This document shows positions 15,642 to 24,113 of a DNA stretch of 64,000 nucleotides, in pieces. Source of the stretch: JANNRA01 sp031401035 (lineage in GTDB: Bacteria > Desulfobacterota > Binatia > HRBIN30 > CADEER01); the NCBI GenBank assembly GCA_031401035.1, contig JANNRA010000032.1:62001-126000 (forward strand), read 5' to 3'. Within the stretch, counting starts at the first letter, position 1; each line of letters begins with the position of its first letter. Made by a program: the position numbers and the translations under genes. The notes beneath the pieces are model-generated. The model was not told the DNA's origin, made no database searches, and saw only the letters and a program-made list of their open reading frames with translations.

Positions 15642-18170
15642 TCACGATCGAGGCGCGAAGAACGACTGCATCTCGCTGAGAACCATATCGGTGTCGCCGA
15701 TGACGCGGCGGGCTGGGGGCAGCGAGGCGAAGAAGACGCCGCCGTAGCGCTTGTGGACGATGCGGCTGTCGAGAATGACGACGCAACCGCGGTCGCTGCG
15801 GCTGCGGATCAGGCGTCCAAAGCCCTGCTGCAACTTGATCGCCGCCTGCGGCAGGGCGCGCTCGGCGAAGGGATTGCCGCCGCGTGCGGCAAGGGCTTCG
15901 ACGCGCGCCTCCTCGAGCGGCTCGGTGGGGACGCGGAAGGGCAGGCGCGCAATGACGACGCAGCGCAGCGCATCGCCGCGGACATCGACGCCCTCCCAGA
16001 AGCTGTCGACGGCGAAGAGCACGGACGCCGGGGTGGCGACAAAGCGCTGCAGGAGCACGGGGCGACTGACTTCGCCCTGGCGCAGTGGCAGGTAGCCGGC
16101 GTGGCGCAGGTCGTCGGCGAGTGCCGTCCAGGCGTGCGTCAGGGCGCTATAGGAGGTGAACAAGAGGAAGGTGCCGCCGCGTGTGACGTCGATGATGCGG
16201 CGGATGGCGGCGTGGCTGGCGGCGTCGTGACCGACAGCGGTCGGTTCAGGCAGGTCGGCCGGCACGGCGAGCAGAGCCTGGCGCGCGAAGTCGAAGGGCG
16301 ACGCGACGCGTAGCGTCTCGACGCGCTCCGGCGGGTCGATGCGGTCGACGCCGATGCGCTGGTGCAGAAAGTCAAAGCGCCCCTCGACGGTCAGCGTCGC
16401 CGAGGTGAGCACCGTGGTGGCGAAGGGGGCGAAGAGGCCCTTGGCGAGCAACGGCCCGACGTCGATCGGCGCCTGGTGCAGCGACAGGCTGGGCCCGCTG
16501 CGGCCGCGTTCGCGGCGCTCGAGCCAGGCGCACTGCCGCGGATCCTCCTCCGTAAAGGCGAGGAGACTGGCGGCCGTGCCGCGCAGTCGAGCGGCGATGG
16601 CGCCGAGCTCGGTGGCGAGGTAGCGGATCTGCGGCGGCGCGTTCTCGGAGAGCAATTCGAGACGTTCGAGCACGCCGCCGAGATCGGCCGCGAAACCGTC
16701 GAGCGCGGTCGCCAGGCGACCGCTGCGCTCCAGCACGACGCGCCAGAACGGGCCCTCGCGCAGCGCTTCGGTCACCCGGCGCTTCTCTTCGCGCTCGCCG
16801 GGGCGGCGGTCGGGCAGGGCCTCGAAGGCGACGCGCAGGCGGATGAAGTCCTCCTCGGCGTCGGTCGCGAGGACGCTACAGGCGGGCAGCAGGCGGCTGT
16901 CGATCCAATGCGCCGCACCGTGCGCCGCCGGGGCGTCGGCGGGATCGTCGATGGCGTCCAGCGCCAGCGCCAGCGCCGGCAGCAGTCCCTTGCCCGGATT
17001 GCGCCGGCTCTGCAGGCGGGCGAAGGCGCGCTCGATCATGCCCAGCCCCACCTGACTGCCGAAGTAGGCGGTGGCGACATCCTCGAGATGGTGCGCCTCG
17101 TCGATGATGGCGCGCGTGCTCGGCGGCAGGACGCCGTTCTGGCTGTAGTCGCCGACCTCCGCGCGCAGCGCCAGATCGGCCATCAACAGGTGGTGATTGA
17201 CGACCAGCACGTCGGCGGCGGCGGCGGCGCGCCGGGCGGTGTAGAAGAAGCAACTGGAGTAGTGCGGGCAGCGCGCACGCAGGCAGTTGTCATTCTCCGA
17301 TACCACGTGCTCCCACACCTCCGGGCGCGGGCGTACCGGCAGATCGGCGAGACTGCCGTCGCTGGTGCGGTGTGCCCAGTCGAGCACCTGGCGCAGCTCG
17401 CCGAGCAGCTGGTCATCGACCAACTGCGCCGGCTGCGCCGCCGCCTGCGCCGCCTTGCGCTTGCACAGGTAGTTGCCACGCCCCTTCACCAGCGCGACGC
17501 GCACCTCCAGGCCGGCGCGCTTGGTGAGCAGCGGCAGGTCCTTGGCGACCAACTGTTCCTGGAGATTGATGGTGTGGGTGGAGACGACGACGCGCTGGTG
17601 ATTGGCGCGGCTCCAGAGGATTGCCGGCACCAGATAGGCGAGCGATTTGCCCGTGCCGGTGCCGGCCTCGACGCTGAGCGCCATGTCGTCGTTGAAGGCG
17701 GCGGCGACGGCACCGAGCATGGCGAGCTGCTGCGGGCGGTGCTCATAGCCCTCCAGCGCGGCACCGACCCTCCCGCCTGGCTCGAGTAGAGCGGCCGCGG
17801 CCGTCGCATCGAGCGTCGTCGGGACGCGCTCGGCGTGCGCCTCGACGACCACGTAGACGTGCTCGACGGCATTGTCGACGATATAGGCGCCGACGCCGCC
17901 GTTGCCGAGCGTCGAGGCGATCGCCAGATCGGCATCAGAGGGTGTCAGGGCGCCGCTGGGATGATTGTGGATCACCACCTCGCCGGGGCGTGGTACCTGC
18001 ATGATCGCCGGCGCGGCGTGACGGTTGCCACGCGCCAGGACGCGCACGCTGGTGACGAGGCGGTCCTCGAGTCCGCCGAGCACGAAGACCTCGTTGCCGC
18101 CGGCGTCGACGATGGCGGCGCGCAGCGCCGCCGCGGCCGCGTTGGTGAAATGCTCGGACACCATCGCCAT
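15642..18170 (-). CDS. DinG/XPD-like ATP-dependent helicase with N-terminal RadC-type JAMM domain
   Basis: An 842-residue protein. Residues 1-110 look like a RadC/JAB (MPN) domain: Glu27, then H68-N-H70-P-S-G and Asp81, the complete JAMM zinc set. From residue 140 on it is a superfamily-2 iron-sulfur helicase: Walker A AGTGTGKS (169-176), four cysteines for a [4Fe-4S] cluster (C236, C296, C301, C307), DEAH box 357-360, and motif VI near the end (QGFGRLIRSRSDRG). The helicase part would unwind DNA or R-loops in repair. The JAMM domain may be a protease/isopeptidase or a binding module. The gene is divergent from aguB. No seam or frameshift is visible between the two parts. Confidence 0.9.
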   Translation of the reverse strand: MAMVSEHFTNAAAAALRAAIVDAGGNEVFVLGGLEDRLVTSVRVLARGNRHAAPAIMQVPRPGEVVIHNHPSGALTPSDADLAIASTLGNGGVGAYIVDNAVEHVYVVVEAHAERVPTTLDATAAAALLEPGGRVGAALEGYEHRPQQLAMLGAVAAAFNDDMALSVEAGTGTGKSLAYLVPAILWSRANHQRVVVSTHTINLQEQLVAKDLPLLTKRAGLEVRVALVKGRGNYLCKRKAAQAAAQPAQLVDDQLLGELRQVLDWAHRTSDGSLADLPVRPRPEVWEHVVSENDNCLRARCPHYSSCFFYTARRAAAAADVLVVNHHLLMADLALRAEVGDYSQNGVLPPSTRAIIDEAHHLEDVATAYFGSQVGLGMIERAFARLQSRRNPGKGLLPALALALDAIDDPADAPAAHGAAHWIDSRLLPACSVLATDAEEDFIRLRVAFEALPDRRPGEREEKRRVTEALREGPFWRVVLERSGRLATALDGFAADLGGVLERLELLSENAPPQIRYLATELGAIAARLRGTAASLLAFTEEDPRQCAWLERRERGRSGPSLSLHQAPIDVGPLLAKGLFAPFATTVLTSATLTVEGRFDFLHQRIGVDRIDPPERVETLRVASPFDFARQALLAVPADLPEPTAVGHDAASHAAIRRIIDVTRGGTFLLFTSYSALTHAWTALADDLRHAGYLPLRQGEVSRPVLLQRFVATPASVLFAVDSFWEGVDVRGDALRCVVIARLPFRVPTEPLEEARVEALAARGGNPFAERALPQAAIKLQQGFGRLIRSRSDRGCVVILDSRIVHKRYGGVFFASLPPARRVIGDTDMVLSEMQSFFAPRS

Positions 18171-18232
18171 CGGGGCGGTGTATCAGATCCGCACCACTTC
18201 CGCCGCCGGGGCCGGTGGTGTAGCAACGGCGC

Positions 18233-19102
18233 ATGGCCCCGACGACGACCACGCTCGGCCTCGTCCAGATGCGCTGCGGCACCGATGTCGCCGCCAATCT
18301 GGCCACCGCCCTGGCGCGCATCAAGGAAGCGGCGGCCGGCGGCGCCGAGATCGTCTGCCTGCAGGAACTCTTCCGTTCGCAGTACTTCTGTCAGGCGGAG
18401 GAGACGGCGACCTTCGATCTCGCTGAATCCATTCCGGGTCCCAGCACCGTGGCGATCGGCCGCGTCGCCAAGGCCTGCCGGGTCAGCGTCGTCGCGTCGC
18501 TGTTCGAGAAGCGCGCCGAAGGGGTGTTTCACAACACGGCCGTGCTGATTGACCCCGACGGCGCGATTTCCGGGCTGTATCGCAAGATGCACATCCCCGA
18601 CGACCCCCTCTTCTACGAGAAGTACTACTTCACGCCCGGCGACATCGGCTTCAAGAGCTTTGCCACCGCCGGCGCCAGGGTCGGTGCACTGGTCTGCTGG
18701 GACCAATGGTTTCCGGAGGCCGCCCGCCTGACGGCCCTGTCCGGCGCCGAGATCCTCGTCTACCCGACTGCGATCGGCTGGCAGCCGCGCGAGAAGGCGG
18801 AGTTCGGTGCCGCCCAGCACGACGCCTGGCAGACCATTCAGCGCAGCCACGCCATCGCCAATGGCGTCTTCGTCGCCGCCGTCAACCGCGTCGGCATCGA
18901 GGGCGGTCTCGAGTTCTGGGGCGGTTCCTTCGTCGCCGACCCTTTCGGTCGGGTGCTGGCCCGCGCCAGCCACGATCAGGAAGAGATCCTCATCGTTCCC
19001 TGCGACCGCCGCCTGATCGGCGAGACGCGCCGCAACTGGCCGTTTCTGCGCGACCGCCGCATCGACGCCTACGACGGTCTCCTCAAGCGCTACCTCGACT
19101 GA
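18233..19102 (+). CDS. aguB: N-carbamoylputrescine amidase
   Basis: A 289-residue nitrilase-superfamily enzyme that hydrolyses N-carbamoylputrescine to putrescine, CO2 and ammonia. The catalytic triad is visible: Glu45 (LQELFRSQYF), Lys118 (YRKMHIPDD) and Cys155 (LVCWDQWFPEAARL). FYEKYYFTPGD and the C-terminal ETRRNWPFLRDRRIDAY are specific for AguB within the superfamily. The start is ATG 18233. The gene is followed 50 bases later by aguA, the enzyme for the preceding step, so the two form a complete agmatine-to-putrescine route. Confidence 0.95.
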   Translation: MAPTTTTLGLVQMRCGTDVAANLATALARIKEAAAGGAEIVCLQELFRSQYFCQAEETATFDLAESIPGPSTVAIGRVAKACRVSVVASLFEKRAEGVFHNTAVLIDPDGAISGLYRKMHIPDDPLFYEKYYFTPGDIGFKSFATAGARVGALVCWDQWFPEAARLTALSGAEILVYPTAIGWQPREKAEFGAAQHDAWQTIQRSHAIANGVFVAAVNRVGIEGGLEFWGGSFVADPFGRVLARASHDQEEILIVPCDRRLIGETRRNWPFLRDRRIDAYDGLLKRYLD

Positions 19103-19104
19103 CT

Positions 19105-19126
19105 CCCCCCTCCCGCCGCAGGGGGG
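19105..19126 (+). other. Hairpin between aguB and aguA
   Basis: CCCCCCT (19105-19111) pairs with AGGGGGG (19120-19126) across an 8-base loop. It begins two bases after the aguB stop and ends just before the aguA ribosome site (CAGGAGG). It has no T-run. It may set the relative expression of the two genes by RNA processing, but this is inferred from position alone. Confidence 0.35.
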
Positions 19127-19152
19127 GCAGGAGGACCGGAGCGTAATCCGTG

Positions 19153-20259
19153 ATGCCCCAGGCCCCGCGTTCAAAGAGTCCCGCCGCCCTCGGCTTCCGC
19201 ATGCCGGCCGAGTGGGAACCGCACGCCGCGACGTGGCTGTCTTGGCCGCACAAGGAGTCGTCCTGGCCGGGCATGATCGAGCGCATCCCGCGCTACTGGG
19301 TGGAAATGACGCGAGCCCTGACCCCGGGTGAGCGGGTCGAGATCCTCGTCAACGCCGCGGCGCCGGCGGCGCATGTGCGCGCCGCTCTGGCGGCCGGCGG
19401 CGTGCCACTCGATCACGTCGGCCTGCACGAGGTGCCGACCGATGACGCCTGGATGCGCGATCACGGCCCGACGTTCGTGACGCGCGCCGACGGCTACGCG
19501 CTGATCGACTGGCGCTACAATGCCTGGGGCGGCAAGTACCCCCCCTGGGAGCAGGACGACCGCGTTCCCGCGGCACTGGCGGCGCGCCTGGCGGCGGCGC
19601 GCTTCGAACCAGGACTGGTGCTCGAAGGGGGTTCGATCGACGTCGACGGCGTCGGCACGCTGCTCACCACCGAACAGTGTCTCCTCAACCCCAACCGCAA
19701 TCCGGGCCTGGATCGCGCCGCTATCGAGCGCGCGCTTTGCGACTTCCTCGGCGTGCGCCGGGTCCTCTGGCTGGGCGACGGCATCGTCGGCGACGACACC
19801 GACGGTCACGTCGACGACATCACGCGCTTTGTCGCCCCAGCGACCGTCGTCACCGTCATCGAAGACGATCCCCGCGACGCCAATCACGGCCCGCTGCTCG
19901 ACAACCTACGCCGCCTGCACGCTATGCGCGACGCCGCCGAGCGCCCGCTGCGCGTCGTCACGCTGCCGATGCCGAAGCCGATCGAGCACGAAGGGCAGCG
20001 ACTGCCGGCCTCCTACGCGAACTTCTACATCGCCAACGCCGCCGTGCTGGTACCAGTGTTCGGTTGCGCAAATGATGCGCGCGCGGTGGCGACCCTCGCG
20101 GAGCTGTTCCCGACGCGTCGCATCGTCGCCATCGATGCGACCGATCTGGTGTGGGGGCTCGGTGCCTTTCACTGTGTCACCCAACAGCAACCTGCGGCGC
20201 CGGGCCCGGCCGCGGTGATGGCATCAACGGAGGACGCGGCGCCGTCGCGCCGCGTCTGA
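19153..20259 (+). CDS. aguA: Agmatine deiminase
   Basis: A 368-residue guanidino-group-modifying enzyme converting agmatine to N-carbamoylputrescine and ammonia. Visible family marks are RMPAEWEPHAATWLSWPH at the N-terminus, TDDAWMRDHGPTF (Asp97/98), VLEGGSIDVDG, the catalytic GDDTDGHVDD with His219, and the nucleophile Cys341 in LGAFHCVTQQQP. I use ATG 19153; a GTG codon directly upstream is also possible. The tail after residue 350 is low-complexity and not conserved in the family. With aguB it makes putrescine from arginine-derived agmatine; no arginine decarboxylase gene is in the window. Confidence 0.95.
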   Translation: MPQAPRSKSPAALGFRMPAEWEPHAATWLSWPHKESSWPGMIERIPRYWVEMTRALTPGERVEILVNAAAPAAHVRAALAAGGVPLDHVGLHEVPTDDAWMRDHGPTFVTRADGYALIDWRYNAWGGKYPPWEQDDRVPAALAARLAAARFEPGLVLEGGSIDVDGVGTLLTTEQCLLNPNRNPGLDRAAIERALCDFLGVRRVLWLGDGIVGDDTDGHVDDITRFVAPATVVTVIEDDPRDANHGPLLDNLRRLHAMRDAAERPLRVVTLPMPKPIEHEGQRLPASYANFYIANAAVLVPVFGCANDARAVATLAELFPTRRIVAIDATDLVWGLGAFHCVTQQQPAAPGPAAVMASTEDAAPSRRV

Positions 20260-20347
20260 CCCCAGCGCAGCGGCGCCACGCCCTCCACTGGCAGCGTCGG
20301 GCCAGGGCGGATAAGCACAGCCAACGCGACGATTTTCGGAGGACGAT

Positions 20348-21028
20348 ATGGGACGCATCGCAATACTCGGCGGTACAGGACCTGAGGGCATCGGGCTCGG
20401 GCTGCGCTTCGCCCTGGCGGGTGAGGAGGTGACGATCGGGTCGCGCCAGGCCGAACGGGCGCAGGAGGCTGCGCGCGACATGCAGGCGAAACTGGCCGCG
20501 GTGGGATGCCGCACCCCGGTGCACGGTGCCGACAACGCGGGCGCGATCGGCGGCGCCGACATTGTCACTGTCGCGTTTCCCTATGCCGGCGTCGCCGATC
20601 TGCTGCCTGCGCTGGCGGCGCAACTGGCGGGCAAGGTAGTGCTCGACGTCATCAATCCGCTCACCCGCATCAACAAGGTGTTCGGCTTGGCGCCGGTGGC
20701 ACAGGGCTCCGCCGCCGAAGCGATTCAACAGTTATTGCCGGAGAGCTTCGTGGTGGCCGGCTTCAAGAACGAGAGCGCCGAGGAACTGGTCGAGATCGAC
20801 CATCCGGTCGAGGGCGACGTGATCATCTGCGGCGATCATGGCGAGGCAAAGGGCCGTATCGTCGACCTGGTGCGGCGCATCCCCAACTACCGCGCCGTCG
20901 ATGCCGGCGCGCTCCTCAACGCGCGCTTCACCGAGGGCATCACCGCCATGCTCCTGAACATCAACCGGCGCCACAAGGCCATCACCTCGGTGCGCATCCT
21001 CGGGCTCGACGGCGGCGGCGCGCACTAG
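20348..21028 (+). CDS. npdG: NADPH-dependent F420 reductase
   Basis: A 226-residue enzyme that moves hydride between NADP(H) and coenzyme F420. The N-terminus RIAILGGTGPEGIGLGLRFA is the NADP-binding loop, followed by VTIGSRQAERAQEAA, whose Ser-Arg after the second strand favours NADPH. VAFPYAGV, LDVINPLT and the C-terminal ALLNARFTEGITAMLLNIN are standard for this family. A good ribosome site (CGGAGGAC) precedes ATG 20348. The gene shows that the organism uses F420 and supports assigning the LLM-class oxidoreductase at 9639 to F420. Confidence 0.92.
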   Translation: MGRIAILGGTGPEGIGLGLRFALAGEEVTIGSRQAERAQEAARDMQAKLAAVGCRTPVHGADNAGAIGGADIVTVAFPYAGVADLLPALAAQLAGKVVLDVINPLTRINKVFGLAPVAQGSAAEAIQQLLPESFVVAGFKNESAEELVEIDHPVEGDVIICGDHGEAKGRIVDLVRRIPNYRAVDAGALLNARFTEGITAMLLNINRRHKAITSVRILGLDGGGAH

Positions 21029-21084
21029 AGGGCGGCGGCCGGCCCCTGCTGGCGGCCGCCCGCCCGCCGGTCCGTCGGGGCGAT

Positions 21085-23088
21085 ATGACCACACTGACGC
21101 CGCGCCTTGAGCGCGGGCGGCTGCAACTCGGGGCCGGCGAGGTGCGCATCGACAATGCCACCTGCGCGCTCGTTGTCGAGCGCGCCTGGCGGCGGTTGAC
21201 GTGGCAGGCTGACGCTCTCGTGCCGACAGGCGACGGGTGGTCGGCGCTGTGGGCCGAGACGGGGCTACGCCTCGACCTCACGGCGCAGGAACGCGACGGC
21301 GGCCTCGTGCTCAGCGGCAGCCTCGAGCATTGTGGCGACGTGCCGCTGCGCCTGCTCAGCGCCGCGCCCCTGGCAGTCGTCGGCGCGGCGGGTGTGCGCG
21401 TCGGCGCGGACGCGGCGCAGTGGTCGGTGTACCGCAACGGGTATCAGTCTTGGAGCGGCACGCGTGCCTACGGCGTCAAAGAGGCCGATGCGGATCCGTG
21501 GTGGGAGTTTCTGCGCGACGTGCATACCGACCCGGTGCACCGCGCCGGCGGCAGCGCTGGCGCCTTCCGCTCCGATCTGGTGACGGCGATCGTCGACCGC
21601 GCCAGCGGTGCGGCGCTGGCGATCGGCTTTCTCGACACCGCCCGCTTCGTCGTCGCCGTCGAGGTGGACGCACCGGGCGGACAGTTCGCGCGCCTGGCGG
21701 CGGTCGTCGACGGCGACCGCGTGACAATCCGTCCCGGACAGCGTCTGGCCCTGCCGGCGCTCTGGCTCGCGGCCGGCTGCGATGGTTGGTCGCTGCTCGC
21801 GCAGTGGGCGAGTGCCTGCGGCGCGGCGATGCAGGCGCGCGTGCCCGCGCAGACGCCGATCGGCTGGTGCTCTTGGTACTACTACTTCACCCGCGTCAGC
21901 GAGGTCCACGTCCTGGATGCCGTCGATTCATTGAGCCGCCTGCGCTCGCGCATCCGCTGCGATTACGTGCAGGTCGACGACGGCTATCAGTCCGCCATCG
22001 GCGATTGGCTGCAGCCGAACGCGAAGTTTCCGCACGGCATGCGGTGGCTGGCCCAGCGCATCGAAGCGGCCGGCTTCGCCGCCGGTATCTGGTTGGCGCC
22101 CTTCCTCGCGCGCCCCGAGTCGCGCCTCTTTCAGTCGCGTCCGGAATGGTTCGTCCGGACGCCGACAGGTGCTCTGCGCTGGGGCTGCTGGAACCCCGCC
22201 TGGGGCTTCGGGCGACCGGCGTACGCGCTCGACACGACGCGCGACGACGTGCTCGCCTGGTTGCGCGACCTCGCCCGCACGCTGGTGCACCAGTGGGGGT
22301 TTCGCATTCTCAAACTCGACTTCCTGTATGCCGCGGCGCTGCCGGGCGTCCGCGCCGACCCTGCGGCGACGCGCGCCGAAGCGCTGCGCCGCGGTCTCGA
22401 GGCCATCCGCGAAGGCGCGGGGCCAGACGCGTTCCTGCTCGGCTGCGGGTGCCCGCTTGGACCGGCCATCGGGATCGTCGACGGCATGCGCATCGGCGCC
22501 GACGTGGCGCCGTTCTGGGAGAATGCGGTCAGTCGCGGCCCGAATCGCGGTCGGCACGGCGTCGCGACGAGGCATGCGCTGCGCAACACCTTGACGCGCG
22601 CGTTCATGCACCGCCGGCTCTGGCTCAACGATCCGGACTGCCTCATGGTGCGCGCCGCCGACACCCGCCTGCAGCCGGCCGAGGTCCAGTCGCTGGCCAC
22701 CGTCATCGCCGTGACCGACGGAATGTTGGTACTCAGCGACCGCCTCGAGGCGCTTCCGCCCGAACGGCTGGCGTGGGTCGAACGGATGCTGCCGCTGCTC
22801 GGCGGTGCGGCTCGGGTCGACGACCTCTTCGAGCGCGACCTGCCGGAGATCCTGCGCGCCCGCTACGATGATGGTGAGGCGGTGGCGGTGTTCAACTTCA
22901 GCGCCCGCGTGGCTGATCGACGGGTTCCCGTCGACGCGGATGCGTCGACGGTCGAGGAACTATGGAGCGGCGCGTTGCTGCCGGTGATCGGCGGCGTCGT
23001 GCACCTGGCAGGTGTTCCGGCGCACGGCTGTCGCCTCCTGTGGGTGGCGCGGCCGGGGTCCGTTGATGGTGCGGCAGCGCCAGCGTAG
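21085..23088 (+). CDS. Alpha-galactosidase-like glycoside hydrolase (GH36 type)
   Basis: A 667-residue protein with an N-terminal beta-domain (YRNGYQSWSGTRAYG) and a catalytic barrel from about residue 255 (IGWCSWYYYFTRVSEVHVLD, CDYVQVDDGYQ, FAAGIWLAPFLARPES). The predicted nucleophile is Asp412 in ILKLDFLYAA and the acid/base Asp473 in RIGADVAPFW. It would release alpha-linked galactose; related subgroups act on other alpha-glycosides or are uncharacterised. There is no signal peptide, so it is probably cytoplasmic. ATG 21085 gives the family-like N-terminus. It lies alone, without sugar transporters, between npdG and nadA; nadA starts 9 bases downstream. Confidence 0.85.
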   Translation: MTTLTPRLERGRLQLGAGEVRIDNATCALVVERAWRRLTWQADALVPTGDGWSALWAETGLRLDLTAQERDGGLVLSGSLEHCGDVPLRLLSAAPLAVVGAAGVRVGADAAQWSVYRNGYQSWSGTRAYGVKEADADPWWEFLRDVHTDPVHRAGGSAGAFRSDLVTAIVDRASGAALAIGFLDTARFVVAVEVDAPGGQFARLAAVVDGDRVTIRPGQRLALPALWLAAGCDGWSLLAQWASACGAAMQARVPAQTPIGWCSWYYYFTRVSEVHVLDAVDSLSRLRSRIRCDYVQVDDGYQSAIGDWLQPNAKFPHGMRWLAQRIEAAGFAAGIWLAPFLARPESRLFQSRPEWFVRTPTGALRWGCWNPAWGFGRPAYALDTTRDDVLAWLRDLARTLVHQWGFRILKLDFLYAAALPGVRADPAATRAEALRRGLEAIREGAGPDAFLLGCGCPLGPAIGIVDGMRIGADVAPFWENAVSRGPNRGRHGVATRHALRNTLTRAFMHRRLWLNDPDCLMVRAADTRLQPAEVQSLATVIAVTDGMLVLSDRLEALPPERLAWVERMLPLLGGAARVDDLFERDLPEILRARYDDGEAVAVFNFSARVADRRVPVDADASTVEELWSGALLPVIGGVVHLAGVPAHGCRLLWVARPGSVDGAAAPA

Positions 23089-23097
23089 GGTGCTGCC

Positions 23098-24105
23098 ATG
23101 ACAGAGACCGCCCCGGCGCGCAGCGGCGAGGAACTGGCCGACGCCTTCGCCCGCCTCGATCAGCCGGCCGTGTACTCGCCAGCCGCCTGTGACGCGATGG
23201 CGGCGACGATCGCCCGCATCACGGCGCTCAAGCGGGAGCGCGACGCGGTCATCTTGGCGCACAACTACCAACGGCCCGAGATCTTCGAGGTCGCCGACTT
23301 CGTCGGCGACTCCCTCGAACTGGCGCGCCAGGGACAGCAGATGCCGCAGCAGACCATCGTGCTGTGCGGCGTGCACTTCATGGCCGAGTCGGCGAAGATT
23401 CTCTCGCCGGACAAGACGGTGCTCATCCCCGACCTGCGCGCCGGCTGCTCGCTCGCCGACAGCGTCGACCCGGAGGGCCTGGTCGCACGCCGCGACGAAC
23501 TGCGACGCCTCTATCCAGACCTGCAGGTGGTCGCCTACGTTAACACCACCGCCGCCGTGAAGGCGGTGGTCGATGTCTGCGTCACGTCCGCCAACGCGGT
23601 GGCGATCTGCGCGAAACTGCCGACCCAGCACATTCTATTCGTGCCCGACGAGCATCTCGCCAACTACGTGCAGCAGGAAACGTCGAAGACGGTGATCAGC
23701 TGGAGCGGCAACTGTTACGTGCACCATCAGATCACACCCGAGAACATCCTCTCGGTGAAACGCGGCCTCCCGAACGTCAAGGTTCTGGTCCATCCCGAAT
23801 GTCGCAGTGACGTCATCGCCCTGGCCGACGCGGTGCTGTCGACCAGCGGCATGGTGCGCTACGCCAAGGAGAGCCCGGCCCAGGAGTTCCTCATCGTCAC
23901 CGAGTGCGGTCTGTCCGACAAGCTGCTGCTCGAGGTACCGGAGAAGACCTTCTACAAGGCATGCAAGCTCTGTCAGTTCATGAAGATGATCACGCTGGAG
24001 GCTACCGAGCGGGCGCTGACCCACCGGCAGTTCGAGGTCGTCCTGGATGAGTCCGTCCGCCAGGGCGCCGAGCGTTCGCTGCGGCGCATGCTCGAACTGA
24101 GCTGA
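23098..24105 (+). CDS. nadA: Quinolinate synthase
   Basis: A 335-residue [4Fe-4S] enzyme condensing iminoaspartate with dihydroxyacetone phosphate to quinolinate, the NAD precursor. Conserved parts are VILAHNYQRPEIFEVADFVGDSL and VHFMAESAKILSPDKTVLIPD. The presumed cluster cysteines are Cys117 (AGCSLAD), Cys206 (SGNCYVHH) and one of the two in KACKLCQF near residue 293. The start ATG 23098 is 9 bases after the galactosidase stop. nadB and nadC are not in the window, so the other NAD steps are encoded elsewhere. Confidence 0.96.
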   Translation: MTETAPARSGEELADAFARLDQPAVYSPAACDAMAATIARITALKRERDAVILAHNYQRPEIFEVADFVGDSLELARQGQQMPQQTIVLCGVHFMAESAKILSPDKTVLIPDLRAGCSLADSVDPEGLVARRDELRRLYPDLQVVAYVNTTAAVKAVVDVCVTSANAVAICAKLPTQHILFVPDEHLANYVQQETSKTVISWSGNCYVHHQITPENILSVKRGLPNVKVLVHPECRSDVIALADAVLSTSGMVRYAKESPAQEFLIVTECGLSDKLLLEVPEKTFYKACKLCQFMKMITLEATERALTHRQFEVVLDESVRQGAERSLRRMLELS

Positions 24106-24113
24106 CGCCCGGC

